DNA of 64,000 bases from Holtermanniella nyarrowii (Eukaryota; Basidiomycota; Tremellomycetes; Holtermanniales), in NCBI GenBank assembly GCA_001600035.1, contig BCIT01000019.1, positions 186,001-250,000 on the forward strand, read 5' to 3'. Positions 10,646 to 22,960 of this stretch are shown here, in pieces. The notes beneath the pieces are model-generated. The model was not told the DNA's origin. It ran no database searches and was given only the letters and a program-made list of their open reading frames with translations. The position numbers were made by a program, and so were the translations under genes. Position 1 is the stretch's first letter. Every line of letters starts with the position of its first letter.

Positions 10646-11344
10646 TCCGACTTGAATGCTTCTGCTCTCCTGTGTGACGCGCGCGTCGTCGCGCAGGTCA
10701 CAGCTGTGCTGCGATCAGGGAGATGGAGAATACAAGAGAACAAGGTAAGAGTCAAGAGGACGGAAAGAGGGAGGGGAGGAGGAGGGAGGAGAGGGGTACC
10801 TGCCGCCCGCTGCAATAGGAAGCAAGGGGAACGCGAAGAGGATGACGGTTCGGGCCTGGACAACAGCCGATCACGTGATTAAAGGGTAACGTGGCGGACG
10901 CGTGGGTGGCATCGCTCGACTGTATTCATGCCCATCTCAACGCCTCATATTCTGGGATATGTACATCGCAAGTTATGGCACTGGAGGGACTAGGATACAG
11001 GGCCGAATCTGACGCCACTACTACTCTTACGCTCTGAATGATGCGATTTTGATCGTACACTCTGCACGTCCGTTTGCGTCCGTCTCTCACAGCTTGTCTG
11101 ATGACTATATTCTTTGTTCTCCTGGTCCCTCTGACTCATCTTGTTCGCTGTGCTCATTGCGGGACCGCCGCTTGCTTCGACTGCAGGCAGTTGATTTATT
11201 TGATGCTTGGCCGGTTTCATCTTCTGGGCCTACACGTGACCTCACACGTGGCTGTAACGTGGACATTTTGTACGCATTTTACGTCCACCATATCCAACTT
11301 GAGCAACACCTACAACCTTTACCACCTCTGCTACAGCTCTCAAA
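10646..11344. promoter_or_regulatory. divergent intergenic region with a purine-rich tract
   Basis: The interval separates two divergent start codons, so it should contain both promoters. A strongly purine-rich plus strand lies around 10740-10798 (repeated GGGAGGAGG-type blocks). The last 100 bp before the RIX1-like start are pyrimidine-rich. No TATA element was clear. Confidence 0.5.
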
Positions 11345-13801
11345 ATGGCAGAAACTAACCTAGAGACCATCCTGTCTCTATTGACACCCCTTTTGCCAGC
11401 GTCAACGAGCTTAATCTCGCTCCTTAAATCATCAAAACCATTCGCAAACCCATCGCTCCTCCCAGCGACCCAGCTTCAAAAGTTTCTCAGCAAACTGAAT
11501 TCGGCGGTATTGAGTCGTGAGGTTGGACTGCAAGCTTGGACGGATAAAGCGGGAGCGTGGGCTGTTGCGAGCGAGATTGTTGAGCAGGATCTAGAGGGAC
11601 ATGTGTTGGGTGCTTATGGCAAGCAATGGGTCCAGACTCTGGTGCCTCTTGTTTCTGTACGTGCAAGGGGAGAGATTGTATTGTTGCTAATGGAAGGTGT
11701 CCAACTTCCCTGCGACGCATCTGGCGCCGTTGTTGAACTTGCTTTCGACATTATTCGAGCTGTCGCCTCAATACCCTGCGTTCTCACGCGAGGCTGCGCT
11801 TCCTCTGATTCCCAAGTTCTCACATGCCCTTCTCGGCCTGATTCAAAAGCCAGAGAACTACAGCTTGATTGTATGTCCGACCTTTGCCTCCACTAACAAA
11901 AGCCATCCCTCCTCGCGCACCTCCCACCACTCCTAGCACTCTCACCAGCGCCTCACAGACCCCTTCTCGCGCATCTCCGTCCTCTCCTCTTCTCCCTTCT
12001 CCTCTCTCCAAGCCCACCAGAAATCAAGAAAGCAGCAGCCTCAACTCTAGCAAGTCTTCACGTCGTTCAAGGCAAGACGGCAGCTGCTGCTGCTTGGGCC
12101 AGCGATATGCGTGAAGCTCTTGGTGGGATCGCGGCGGCCATGGATGGACTCAGTCGTGAAGCTTGGGAGGAAGATCCGTTGTTGCAGGCTTCACCTGTTA
12201 AACCTGTTGGGTTTCCTGTGCTTCCGGTGGATTCGATGGAGGCTTGTCCTGTTGCGCTTGGGTTGATGGACGGCTATCTTGAGCTTGTCGTTGCTCTCCT
12301 CAGGTGCGTGTCTGCGTGGGAGGTGAGGTGTTGGCTGATTGCAAAGATTCAAGACTCAGCGGCCGGTGCCGGTGCCTGTTGGTTTGCTTGTAGCAGCTGC
12401 ACTCCGATGCATGCGTCTGTCAACTGATACCCCCGTACGCATCTTATTCGCTATCAGGTCTCATCGTTGACCATGACAGGTCAAGCCATATATCGTCCCT
12501 GCACACCACGCAGAACTTTTGGCGGCTTTGCCAGGGATCTGGAAGGCTGGTTCTGTCTTGCTTGCGTCTGTCAGTGTCGTGTGAGTGTTGGGTTGAAAAA
12601 GGTGGAGGGTGCTGATGAAGAAGTGCTAAAGATCATTTGTTACCTCATCTTGGGAATATCTTTGAGCACTCTGTGTATCTCCTCGAGAGGCTACAGTCAG
12701 GCATGCAGTACGTCTTTTGCTGACCAAGGCGCTGCTAAACGAAAGCCAATCACGCATCATGCTCCTCCGTCTGCATACCCACCTCTTGACAATGTACGCG
12801 CCAGCGTTGATTCCAGCTTCGTTCCCTACTCGTCTCTTACGCCACGCTTTGACGGCGCTACACCCTGTTCTTCCTCAACGCAATTCGCAAGCGGGGTTCG
12901 GGACCGTGGACAGTGGGAAGAAAGGAAAAAAGCGTGCGAGGGGTGGAGAAGATGGGCTTGTTGGATCTTTTGAAGGTCGTGCGGCGAGAGCTCTAGGGAA
13001 GGATGAGATTGATGTTGCGCTTGCTGCGCTTCAGCGTGAGTTTACCCCTCTGATGGGAAGAAGCTGATAGAAGTTACGGCGCTGCTGCACGCCACGCCAC
13101 TGCTGGCATCGGCCCTCCACACCCTTTCCCTCCGCCTCCATCTATCGCTTTACATGTCGCATCCACCACCGTCAATCAGCACCGCAACACGCACAACTCT
13201 CCAAGCAGCCGTCAATGTCGCGAGCGCAGGCTCATCTTCGCGCGGCTGGATCGGTATCGTCATTTCAGTGCTCGACAACCCGGCTACGTTTGATGGTGTT
13301 ATCCATCCTGCACTGCCGCCTGTGGCTGTTAGGGATCTGGCGGAGGTTTGGGTCGAGAAGGCTGATGAGAGAAAGATGAGGCTTGAATTGGGGCTGGTTG
13401 GTGTTGAGGATGAGGATGAAGTGGAGGTGGATGTGGAGAACCTACAGGCTGTGGCGGTGGCTGCTACTCATGCAGCTACGTCAGTGGCACCTGTCAGTGC
13501 GCCTGTAGTCAAAGCTTCTGCTTTCACGACTGCACAGCCAGCCACGTCCGCACCACTCGCGACACCAGCACCCGTTGCATCCGTAACTATTCTAGCCCCG
13601 ACTCTTCCCATCACGACGCCCGCTGAGCTTGCAGAGCCAGCTATACCGTTCATGTCTGCGCCTTCGGTCGTGCAGACGCAAGTCACGACGACTACGGCGG
13701 AGATTATCATCGGCCAGGGACAGGGAAAGGGTGGCGATGAAGATGATGAGCCCATTCCGGAGCTTGATGATGCGTCTAGTGATGAGGATATGGAGGACTA
13801 G
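11345..13801 (+). CDS. RIX1: RIX1/PELP1-like pre-rRNA processing factor
   Basis: RIX1 is the scaffold of the Rix1-Ipi1-Ipi3 complex, which acts on late pre-60S ribosomal particles in the nucleus. Eight exons can be joined in phase, giving roughly 700 residues. The N-terminal half is a helical repeat (LSLLTPLLPASTSLISLLKS; WASDMREALGG; RFKTQRPVPVPVGLLVAAAL; LLPHLGNIFEHSVYLLERL; MLLRLHTHLLTMYAP). The C-terminus is a low-complexity Ala/Pro/Thr tail ending in the acidic run DEDDEPIPELDDASSDEDME, as in many Rix1 proteins. One intron near 12710 has several tempting acceptors; frame is kept by a 38-nt intron ending AACGAAAG. The assignment rests on architecture and scattered similarity, so another HEAT-like nucleolar protein is possible. 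Confidence 0.7.
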
Positions 13802-14025
13802 TGGATAAATGTAAAGGATCTATCATACGAGTCTGCTATTACTGAGAGATCCTTCGATGTCACGCAGCTCTGACTGGAGAAACACCACGTAGAGCACGAC
13901 TCGAGTACTGCTTCTGTTATATACAGCCGCCACTCTGAGGGTTATTTGACACCTCGCTAGCAACCGCCTAGCACAACGCGTCAACTGAATGACGCGAACT
14001 TCTCGGCCTGTGCTCAAACACAGTC

Positions 14026-17000
14026 ATGTCCTCTGTGCCCGTGACTCCACCTAGAAGGCCTCCAAAGAGGGAGGCGGGTCCGACTCTAGACCCTGCGATC
14101 GAACGAGCGCTGGCTGTGTCCAATTTCGAGGTGAGCACAATCAGCGGTGCACAGCTCATATCAGAACAACTACAATGTCGAGGAGCTGGTGTCTTCGCTC
14201 AGCGACAAGCTTATTGCGAGCTCCAAGGCAGATGCAGGCCGTACGTTGAATGTCTATACAGATCTAGAAGCTAATGAGTAGCATTCAATCCCGAGCCGTT
14301 CTTGCAGACATTCTCGCCGGCGCTGGATCGCTTGCTGGCTCAACGCAAGCAGGTCGCCGAGAGGACCAAGAAGATGGAAGCAGATGTCAAAGAAGCTGAG
14401 CGAGAGTACGGAAGGAGGCTACGGGAGCTTGACGGTGGCTTTGAGGTGAGAGACCCCGTCGGCGGAGCTGATCGCAGACCATTGGCTCGAGCTTCTCGAC
14501 ACTTGAGACCAAGATTACAGATGTTGGTCGGACAGCTGTGCGAATAGGTACGTACTTTATCCCTTTGTACTGCTAACGACAGGCGAACAATTGGACTCTT
14601 TGCATAACACGAGGTCTTTGGCTCAGTCGACATCATTGTTGCTGTCGTACTACCTCTCTCTGTCCCACGCCAGTGGCAAGCCTACCCCCGAAGGCTCACA
14701 AACACCACTGGACGTCCTCTTCGCGACTCGTACCTCACGAGAAGGTCGAGCTCGAATCGCAGTCATCCTGCGCAGACTCATGGCCGTTGCCAAAGACGTG
14801 GCTGACAACGCCGCCAGCGCATTGTCCGAGCTCAATGACCCAGAGAAGGAAGCTCCTGCACCAGGTATCGTTGTCAAGAAGCAGCTCGATAAGGAGAAAG
14901 CCGAAAAGATCCGAGACGAGGTTGAGAAATATTGTGAAAAGTTTGAAAAGGAGTGCTTGCGCTTGTTTGATCGAAGTTATCGCAAAGGAGATCCAAGGAT
15001 GATGGCAGTAAGTCGCGGTAAATGACAGAATGTGGGCACAACTGACGAACAGCACTGCGCAAAGACATTGCTCGACTTTAACGGGGGCGCCTCTTGCGTG
15101 CAAATCTACGTCAATCAGCACGACTTTTTCATCTCGAAAGACCGCGTTCTGGAAGAAGCTAGGACGATGGGCGAGCAAGGAGAAGATGGGCAAGGAGGCA
15201 AAGTCCTTGATCTGTGGCTCACAATCGCCGACCCTGATGCTCCTCCTCCGACTGCCGAGCCGGGCTTGACGGCCCTGTTCCGCGAGATACGCTTGACAGT
15301 CAGCCAAGAAGCTCAGATTATAAAAGCCGTCTTCCCAAATCCTGGTGTCGTCATGCAAGTCTTTCTCCAGCGTGTCTTTGCTCAAGTCGTATGTGCGAAC
15401 ACTGTCTTTGCTGACACCAGATCCAACAACATCTCGAGCATCTGATCTCGCGAGCAGCATCAATCAGTACTCTGGCGACGTTGAGAATCCTGCACATGAC
15501 GCACTCGCTTTGTACGGCCCTTGTTGAGGATTTGAAAGCGTACGACTTTTCGCTCGGTGGGAGTATTGCGACGGGTACGGGCTCGAGTAGCTCGAACAAA
15601 AACAGCAATCCTGGGGCTGTCAATGGCACACCGCTGGCGATTATGCTTGACCGAGCACTCGAGGAGATCTTTGTACCTTGGCTGGAAGGTAGCCGCTATC
15701 TTGATACGGAAAGCAAGGCTTTGGTGGAGATCTATGCGGCTCTGATGACTCGCTTTACCAAGTACCATGTACGTATCCGACCTCGACTGGGCTGACAAAA
15801 AGGAAACGGTTCTCAAAGCCAAACCCAACTCTCTGCTTGATCGCGTCGTCAATCAACTGTCCTCTAGCAACTCGACGTCCAACACATCAACGGCCTCGGC
15901 AGCTGCGGCCGCATTGTTCAAGTACACTGGTGTCTCGACTTCCAGCAACTCTGCTTCTCAGCCCCGCAGCGGAGCTGAAACACCGCAAGGCAACAGAGGT
16001 GGAGCAGCAACTCCTAACGCAAACCAGAAGTCAAATCTTTCTGGTGTTAATGAGCGGATGGACGCCAAGACGTGGGCTGTCGATGGCACGTTGACGATGG
16101 AGACGGCTGAGAAGATCTTGCGATGGCACGCTGAAGCCGTTGGGCGGTGCGGGGAGCTCAGCTCTAGTGCGGATGTCGCGAAGAATGCGTTTGCGCAGTC
16201 AAAGATCCTGGCTGAGGCTATTGGCAGGACTTATGTCGAGACGGCTCTAGAATCGTGAGTTTCAAGCTCTGCATCGCTGATGGAAGTGCATTGGCCAAGT
16301 TTGAGATCAGCGACACAAAGGTCGAGCCAGATCTGTCAAATATTTCCGTGCTGCGACCGGCAGACTTGATCTGTCATCTGTGGCAACGTTACGCCACCAC
16401 GGCATTGCTACCACTTGCAAACTCTTCGGCTGCGATTCGGCGCGAGATGGGCGTTTTCAACAATCACAATGTCGTGCGGATGGAGGGCAAAGTCAACAGC
16501 GTTGTCCAGCGGGCTATCGATGGTGTGTTCAATGTTCAAACGCGGCTGACTCTGCAGCCATCATCTCGTGGCTCACATTCCTGCTCACAAAGCAGAAGAA
16601 AGTCGACTTCAAGCCCCGAAACGACGACATTTCGTTTGCAAGGACGACGACGGAACCGTGTACGCTTTGCTGCGAGTTTCTCGAGACTGTTCGCGATGCT
16701 GTGAAAGAGAGTCTGAGTGGGAAGAACGCGGAGGCTTTCTTGACGGAAGTGGGCGCAGCTTTTCACAGTTTGTTGCTGGATCACTTTAAAAAGTTCCCTG
16801 TGAATCCTACGGGAGGTCTAATGCTGACCAAGTGAGTTCTCAATCCGGATGACGAGCTGACGGTAGGGATCTGGCAACGTACCAAGAGACGGTTGCGTCT
16901 TTTCGTCTTCCAGTCATCATCGAACGTTTCGAGATGCTTCGCCAACTTGGCAACCTCTTCATCGTGCAGCCCGACGTTCTGAAAGCCTACTCGCTCGAAG

Positions 17001-17332
17001 GCCATCTCGGCCGCATCGACGCTCGCCTCCTCCGACCATTCCTCGCACAGCGCAGCGATTACAACTCCTTCTCACGCAGCTTGGCGCTCGACGACGGCGC
17101 AATCGCAACAGAGGAAGAAACAGTCTCAGGGCCAATGGCAGGCCTTTCCATCCTCAAAGGCTCGGGCTCGCGTCTGAGCGGCGTGGCAGGCAGCGGCATG
17201 AGCAAGCTCAGAGATATGCTGAAGGACCTTGACAACCTTGCGATTGAGGAATCCAAGACGCCAGCGAGGGTTCAGGCGCAGCAGAGAGCGCCGGGGGTGT
17301 CCATGTACCATTACGGCATGGTGATGCATTAG
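14026..17332 (+). CDS. SEC10: exocyst complex subunit Sec10
   Basis: Sec10 is a subunit of the octameric exocyst, which tethers secretory vesicles to the plasma membrane. About eleven exons with introns of 32-45 nt join in frame to give roughly 980 residues, longer than the yeast and animal proteins (about 870 and 710). Family landmarks in order are FNPEPFLQTFSPALDRLL, VAERTKKMEADVKEAEREY, TKITDVGRTAVRIGEQLDSL, the inserted low-complexity Ser/Asn stretch (SSSNSTSNTSTASAAAAA), and the hallmark HFKKFPVNPTGGLMLTKDL near the C-terminus. The extra length lies mainly in low-complexity insertions. It shares the plus strand with the RIX1-like gene, with a 224-bp gap. Confidence 0.95.
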
Positions 17333-17568
17333 CTATCGCTCAGGAGACAGAGTCCTCGAAACTGCACACGCTGACCGTCCTTCTGACCGTCCTTTCACGC
17401 TAGTCCTTCCTTGCCATGTTTGAAAGGCAACCCGTGACGACGTCATGGGCATCCTTTAGCATTCCATTGTCCTACGCCATTGTGTGACCGGGCCCGGGCT
17501 ACAAAAGCCCCTTGTGACCATTGATCTCTTTTCCCAACTGCATCTCAGTAGTATCTTAAGTTTGCAGA
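17333..17568 (+). promoter_or_regulatory. promoter of the HSP12-like gene, with stress-element core
   Basis: A CCCCT core, the stress-response-element pentamer of fungi, lies at 17508-17512, just after a TATA-like TACAAAAG (17500-17507). It is about 60 bp upstream of the start codon. This fits stress induction, though a five-base motif alone is weak evidence. Confidence 0.45.
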
Positions 17569-18187
17569 ATGCCATCTAGCCTTCGCAAAGATAACGAGAC
17601 CGTCGGTGAGTACTGACCCTGCTCAATGCGATATTGATACACCGCAGCTCACGACGCCCTCAAGCCCGATTTTCTCAAGAGTGACGCCGAGAAGGCCGGT
17701 GACAAGACTACCGGCAAGGTCGACAAGTGAGTCCAGTGCTGTGATTGTCAGAAAGCTGATGTGCAGCCTCATGTCCCACGTTGTAGGCGAGCCTCGTGAC
17801 GCCGTCAACCCCAAAGCCAGTGACCACGCCGCTCACGCTCACGTCACTGGCCGCAAGGGCGTCGTTGACACGGTCGCCGACGCTATGCGTCCGGCGGGTC
17901 AGGAGACGACTGGCGAGACTGTCTCTCGCAAGGCTGAAGAGTAAGCTCACGATCACAGCGATCTAGGCTGACGATATAGCACCAAGTCCCACCTCGAGCC
18001 GAACGCCAACAAGTCTGCCGGCCAGAGCGTGCTCGACACGGTCACACCCGGCCACAAGGGTGCTGGACAAACTGGTATCACCGACCAGATTGTCAACGCT
18101 GCGACTGCTGTCAAGGACACGATCACCAATGCCATCAGCCCAAACAACCACGGCGCTGCCAACCTTGAGCGCAAGAACGACCTCTAA
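17569..18187 (+). CDS. HSP12/LEA-like hydrophilic stress protein
   Basis: Fungal HSP12/HSP9 proteins are small hydrophilic membrane-associated chaperone-like proteins made in stationary phase and stress. Four exons join in phase to about 165 residues with no hydrophobic core and many Lys, Asp, Ala and Thr. The N-terminal part matches the family pattern (HDALKPDFLKSDAEKAGDK). The rest consists of loosely repeated units such as GRKGVVDTVADAMRP and GQSVLDTVTPGHKGAGQ, ending SPNNHGAANLERKNDL. It is longer than yeast Hsp12 (109 residues), so it may be an expanded LEA-like relative. It converges on CDC123 with an 86-bp gap. Confidence 0.7.
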
Positions 18188-18273
18188 GCTTTGAGTTATG
18201 TGAAGTAGACTGTAGTACATATTCTTCCATGTAGCTGCGTAATCAGCACCAAAGTGGGAGATAACACATACGT

Positions 18274-19566
18274 CTATTCCCGGACAGCTTCCTTGAGTGC
18301 CTCTGTCCATGCCTCGCCAAATTCTTCCAGTCCTCGACCTTCACTCAGCGCCAGAGCTTCCATCGGCATCATCGACGAGGCATAAGTCGGCGCATTGCGA
18401 TTCGCAGCCGGGTGCGCGCGGGTATCAATGACCTTCAACACTGGCAACGAGACATCTTCAACGTCTTCTCCGTCATCTGTACCCGGTGTCGAGCTGGAGA
18501 CAAAGTGCCCTAATAGCTCTTCGTACGTGAAGAGCAGACTGTCAGTTGAGGGCGCGTAGGGCTGAAAGTCGATAATATGGCCTGAGCGGTAGTCTGTCGT
18601 GAGATACAAGTCAAAGATATCTCCTGTCAGCTTCATCGGACACGCCAAGCTCACAATCCCGACCGCCAGCATACAAGTCTTTGATCTCATCTTCCCAAAG
18701 CTCCTTGACGGCCGTCCGTATCAAAGACAGCGTCTCCGGCTTCTGCAAGTGTTCATAGTAGTTTGTATCGCGCTGCGTGATGCCTTGTCATCAGCTCTTC
18801 ACAACTGCGACGCAAACTCACCGACAAGAACATTGTCTCTGACGAAGCACCGAAACTCGCGTGAAGGGTTCATATCGTACCACTTTTTCAACACAAGCTC
18901 AAGCTTCCACCCTTCGTCTGTAGAGGTTTCGTCACCTGAGACGTGCTCAAAGACTTGCAAGGAATCCGTATCGTGCGCAATGAAATCACTGCTCTTGAGA
19001 AGCAGATAGACGTCCGATGGCGTCGCGCAGTGCAGTGGACCACTGGACGTTTGTGGTAGGATCCAAGCTGCATCCTACAGGTTAGCGTTCTCCCTTCCAT
19101 CTTGGTGGGCTCACTTTGGGGCTCGACCAATTAAGTTTCGGAAAGACTGCCCCGTCGTATGTCGCAATGGCTCTGCGGATGGCAGCGTTTACTTTCGGCA
19201 AGGCAAATGTTTGAGGTAGCGAAGCGTCTGATGAGGATCTTGAGCGGCTGCCTTGCGGCTCTGCTTCGCTCTCTGACTGTAAGGGAGCTGCATCCACGCT
19301 GCACCGTCAGTATGCTCGGCGTTGAAAGCTCACCCTTCACTATCCTCAGGCAAGAAGATAGAATCCGACTCAAGCCACTACCCATCAACTTCTTCCCATT
19401 ACAAAGCAAGCCTCACCTCCTCAAAGCCCGTATCAGTCAGATCAATAATAGTAGTTTTCAGAGCTGATCCTCTGAAAGTCGGATGCCATGCTGATGTGCG
19501 CGCGGCGTTGACTTGAGCTCTTGTGAGCGAGGGAAAAAGAGATGGAGGTGCTGTCGATACTGGCAT
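18274..19566 (-). CDS. CDC123: Cdc123 (D123 family), eIF2 assembly factor
   Basis: Cdc123 is an ATP-grasp-fold protein that promotes assembly of the eIF2 heterotrimer by binding eIF2-gamma. Exons read on the minus strand give a continuous D123-family sequence: AWHPTFRGSALKTTIIDL, IFLPED, VFPKLNWSSPKDAAWI, CATPSDVYLLLKSSDFIAHD, LVLKKWYDMNPSREFRCFVR, YLTTDYRSGHIIDFQPYAP and TDSLLFTYEELL. These are the known conserved blocks in the usual order. A low-complexity acidic/Ser stretch lies between the first and second blocks. The start at 19566 gives MPVSTAPPSLFPSLTRAQV, a typical short N-terminus. The gene ends close to the converging HSP12-like gene. Confidence 0.93.
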
Positions 19567-20178
19567 GGCCAAGTACGAGCTCAAGCGCAGTGTTGAGGCT
19601 TGAAGGGCTGGACAGAAAGAGAAGAGGGTGGGAAGCTGAAAGCTGAATGGACAAGTGAAGGTTCACCTAGCACATCAGAGTCATCGCTAGAGCCTCTCAC
19701 GACAGAAAGCATCGCGCACCCTATTTACGTCGTGAGTCCTCGAATTTCACTGTACAGTACAATCAGCTCATTCAAAAAGACCAATGGTACAATACCATGT
19801 CGACCTCGAATCCTTGATTAGAAACTCGATGATTTCGCCACTGCCTAGATCGACTGAGTATTGCTGCTGCCATCAGTGAAGCTCTGCTACCTTGTCAAAT
19901 TCCAGACAACTCTGCTGGATTGAGCACATTCGTAATGCAACATTTCTCGAATGCACACCAATAAATATTGCTAAGCTGATAACAATGTACATCGTAAAAG
20001 ATCTGAGAAAGATGGTATCCGCGCTATTTCATCCTCAAACCACCCGAAGCCGCTCGAACTGCTCCACTTCTGCGCCTACGTCGGCCCGACCCATCTCTGC
20101 AACATTCCTGGCGTTCTCGGGCTTAGCGGAGGTCGGACAGGTGGAGGGTCCTGCCATAACTCTATGAGCGCCATGAGC
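19567..20178. other. intergenic, CDC123 promoter side
   Basis: The 612-bp interval lies upstream of CDC123 and downstream of the next minus-strand gene. Plus-strand frames at 19892-20167 are open but have no recognisable domain, and the 3' part overlaps possible 3' UTR. Nothing else is supported. Confidence 0.45.
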
Positions 20179-21347
20179 CTATTCGCGAAGCTTCTCAACA
20201 AGCTTCTCGCTCTCTTCAGCCGTCATGTTGAAAGGGTTGTCGCGGTGATCGCGATACGCGCGATGAGCGAGGGGGTCGACCACAGTCTCAGCTTTGTGGT
20301 GCCGACCATACCAAACCATTGTCAGATGCGCTCTGTAGCGGCTCATGTGATTCAGAGGCGACTGCGGCGGGCAGACAATCTCGATGACGGGGCCGACGTG
20401 AAGCAGACGGCCTTGTGCCCGCAAGTAGCAGCAGCTCCACCCGTTACTCAGCATCATGAGCGACGTGTTTGTGGTGAAAGCTGTGATCCAGAGCTTGAGA
20501 TAGTCAGCAGTCGATCACTTGGGCATTTACGTACCGAGAGAAGAATCTGTGCAGCGTCAATCTCTTCCTTGCCCATCGTTCCGACATCTCCGTCAATTTG
20601 CCGCTGCGACGCGGCCATAGTCTGTATGGCCTGCCAGATCTCTGTGCTGAACACGTACTTGATGTCAAGGAGAGCAGGAGACATGATGCCCTTGAGCTCA
20701 GAAGCCAAAGCGTTTCGGACAACGCGCATGCCAGGCAGCGGCTCGCGTTCTAGGATGGCAATGTCGAAACAAGGTGGCGAAACTTGAAGAGGGAAGGAAG
20801 GGGCTGTACGGGGGACGATTCGAGGTTCGAGAGGAGCACTGAAACCAGGACGGTTTGATAACTCATCTCCCGGGACTATAGCGGAGTGGAGTCCGAGAAG
20901 CCTGAGAACAGACGAAATGGGTTCAACCAGCCGATCCATCTCACCCGAAGCAATCACACTGATTGAGCCAGGAAGAGGATGAGTGCCCACGAAGTCCTCC
21001 TCGCGCCGTGCAAGACGTGAATCCTCTAATGCGCAAAGAAGTGGGACGCCGCGACCCTCGACGGGTGTGGCCACCGTCTCGTGCCAAACACCCCGCATTT
21101 CTTGCCAGGCGTCCTCAATCATGCCTGGCTGCGAGACCAGCTGGAAAGAACGAGTGACGGCCATGATAATCTTCGTAGCAGGGTGAATCTTGAAAGGAGT
21201 CTTGTGAAGAGGAGGACGGGGTGGGATCGCAGGACCAATGACATCTTGGATACGCGTAACATAGTCGACAATTGTAGGACTATCAAGCTGCTTGATTTCT
21301 TGCACCAGCGCATCGGGTACGAACATGGGGCTGTCGAGACTGACCAT
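20179..21347 (-). CDS. hypothetical protein, about 380 residues
   Basis: I do not recognise this family. A long open exon (21347-20521, starting MVSLDSPMFVPDALVQEIKQ) is followed by a GTACGT...CTGAC...AAG intron. The second exon (LWITAFTTNTSLMMLSNG to ESEKLVEKLRE) ends at 20179. The first exon has a helical, acidic character with a Pro-rich linker. The second exon has a conserved-looking block LTMVWYGRHHKAETVVDP with several His and aromatic residues. No signal peptide or membrane helix is obvious. The start is the first in-frame ATG; an upstream exon in 21348-21420 cannot be excluded. Confidence 0.6.
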
Positions 21348-21583
21348 CGAGTTTCTTTTAGCTGCAGATGCAGCGTCTGCAAAAGACCTATCTATACTCG
21401 TAGCTAGCTAGTGCGTGGGGGACGATATATTGTAGGTGGAGCATTAAAGGAGCATACGTCAGGAACGGCGATGCCTGACAGCGCAAAATAACCCCCTCAG
21501 AGACTCGACCCGCCTATGTACAACATGACAGAGTATTCTGATAGCGTAAGGATGTACAACAGTCTATAGCAGTTACACGTCTA

Positions 21584-22656
21584 CTAAACAGCTACAATGA
21601 AATACCTCGAACAGACCAGCACATCATCCAACAAACCCCATCCACTCCAAAGCCCAATCTCATACACCACCCCTTCACGTGCTCTCACCAACCCCAAATC
21701 AACGCCACTCAATACACATCCTCTCGGTAGCGGCAGTAACAACAGCTGATATGTTTTAGAGCCGTCTAGCGACGTAGCGCTGAAGACTGTAGTGGTGGCC
21801 GTACAGGGCTGTAGACGGAGATGGAGCGCTGCAGTTGTGACATGAGTTTTGGGAGGGATGCAACGGAGGATGGAGGATTGCGATTGATAGAATAAGTTTA
21901 AGGATGCAGTGTATGGCGTTAATGCTTTTGCGAGAAGATACGAAAGCGGTGGTTTGCTGTATCGTCAGCGTTCATCTATATTGAAATGCAAACTCACCCC
22001 GTGCGTCTCCCGATACCATACTTCTTACTAGGCGTGACCCACTCATCAGCTTCACCCCGCTCAAAAACTCCAGCATCTTCAATCGCCTCGCGGATCTTGG
22101 GCGCGGGAAGAGGAAGACTCGTCATATTGCTTAGTACGCGCTCTGCTACCGGTGCCGCGCCGTCTTCTTTCTTGACGAGCTTGAGATCTGGGATGACGAG
22201 TGGTCGATGGCGCTTGAGCGGGCTGGCAGAGTTTTGAATATGGGAGAGGCCGAAGGAGAGTGCGGAGACTTTACGCATTGGTGTCTCGGATCGCTCGAGC
22301 TCGCGACCTTGCATGGAGTCAGGCGTTTCAGCCTCAGTCTTGACTTTGAAAGATCTTGCAGGCGTCGAGAGCCTGAAACCAGCAGGTGAAGGCATAGCCC
22401 CCGTGCCCACTCCTTCCACCTCCCCTCTCCCCTCCCTCTTCCGTTTCACAGCACTTATAGAAGCATGATGCTCAAATGTCAGGCTCGAAATACCTCGTGT
22501 CGGTGTACGAGGGATCGATGGATCCGCTACAGCGTTGACGGCGAAAGCCGAGTTGATGGCTGCTGTGGCGGTTCTGCGTGGTGCTTTGACCGCATTCTGC
22601 TCCTTGTTCTTTTTGGAGAGGTCTGCGAGCTGGAATGAGCTTAGCGGTAGCGGCAT
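21584..22656 (-). CDS. hypothetical protein, disordered N-terminus plus ordered C-terminus
   Basis: The product is unrecognised. The first exon (22656 to about 22000) encodes a basic, Ser/Thr/Pro-rich region with nuclear-localisation-like motifs (VKRKREGRGEVEG, PLKRHRPLVIPDLKLVKK). An intron starting GTGAGTTTGC and ending CTGACGATACAG joins it in frame to a second exon that stays open to the TAG at 21586-21584 (PPLSYLLAKALTPYTASLNL ... GVDLGLVRAREGVVYEIGLW). The total is about 343 residues. The C-terminal exon looks like a folded beta-rich domain. A nuclear role is inference from composition. Confidence 0.65.
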
Positions 22657-22960
22657 CGCATAGTGCTTTGATGTTGTGGTGGTGGTGGGTGATGAGAGGC
22701 GCGTGGAAGTGATTAGGGAGAGTTGGTTATCAACATCCGGACGTCCGACTATGGTCGAAGTCTAGCCTGGCTTACAAGTTATACGAGTCTCTCATAGACC
22801 TAGGATACTGTGAAAGTACCTTGAGAGCTTACTAAATGATATTGTGTAGATCAGACGTGCAATGCTTAAGCTTAAGAAGCATCTCTCGTCGGCATCCCGA
22901 CTCCTGTCCATGCCCAAGCTCGAGCAGCTCGTCAGTACTACTCATCAACGACCTCTAAAA

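Noticed and set aside
12711-12731. 21-nt ultra-short intron in the RIX1-like gene
   Set aside because: It leaves the wrong frame; a 38-nt intron with the same donor and a later acceptor fits.
14735-15463. 242-codon minus-strand frame
   Set aside because: It lies fully antisense to well-supported SEC10 exons and crosses their introns without family content.
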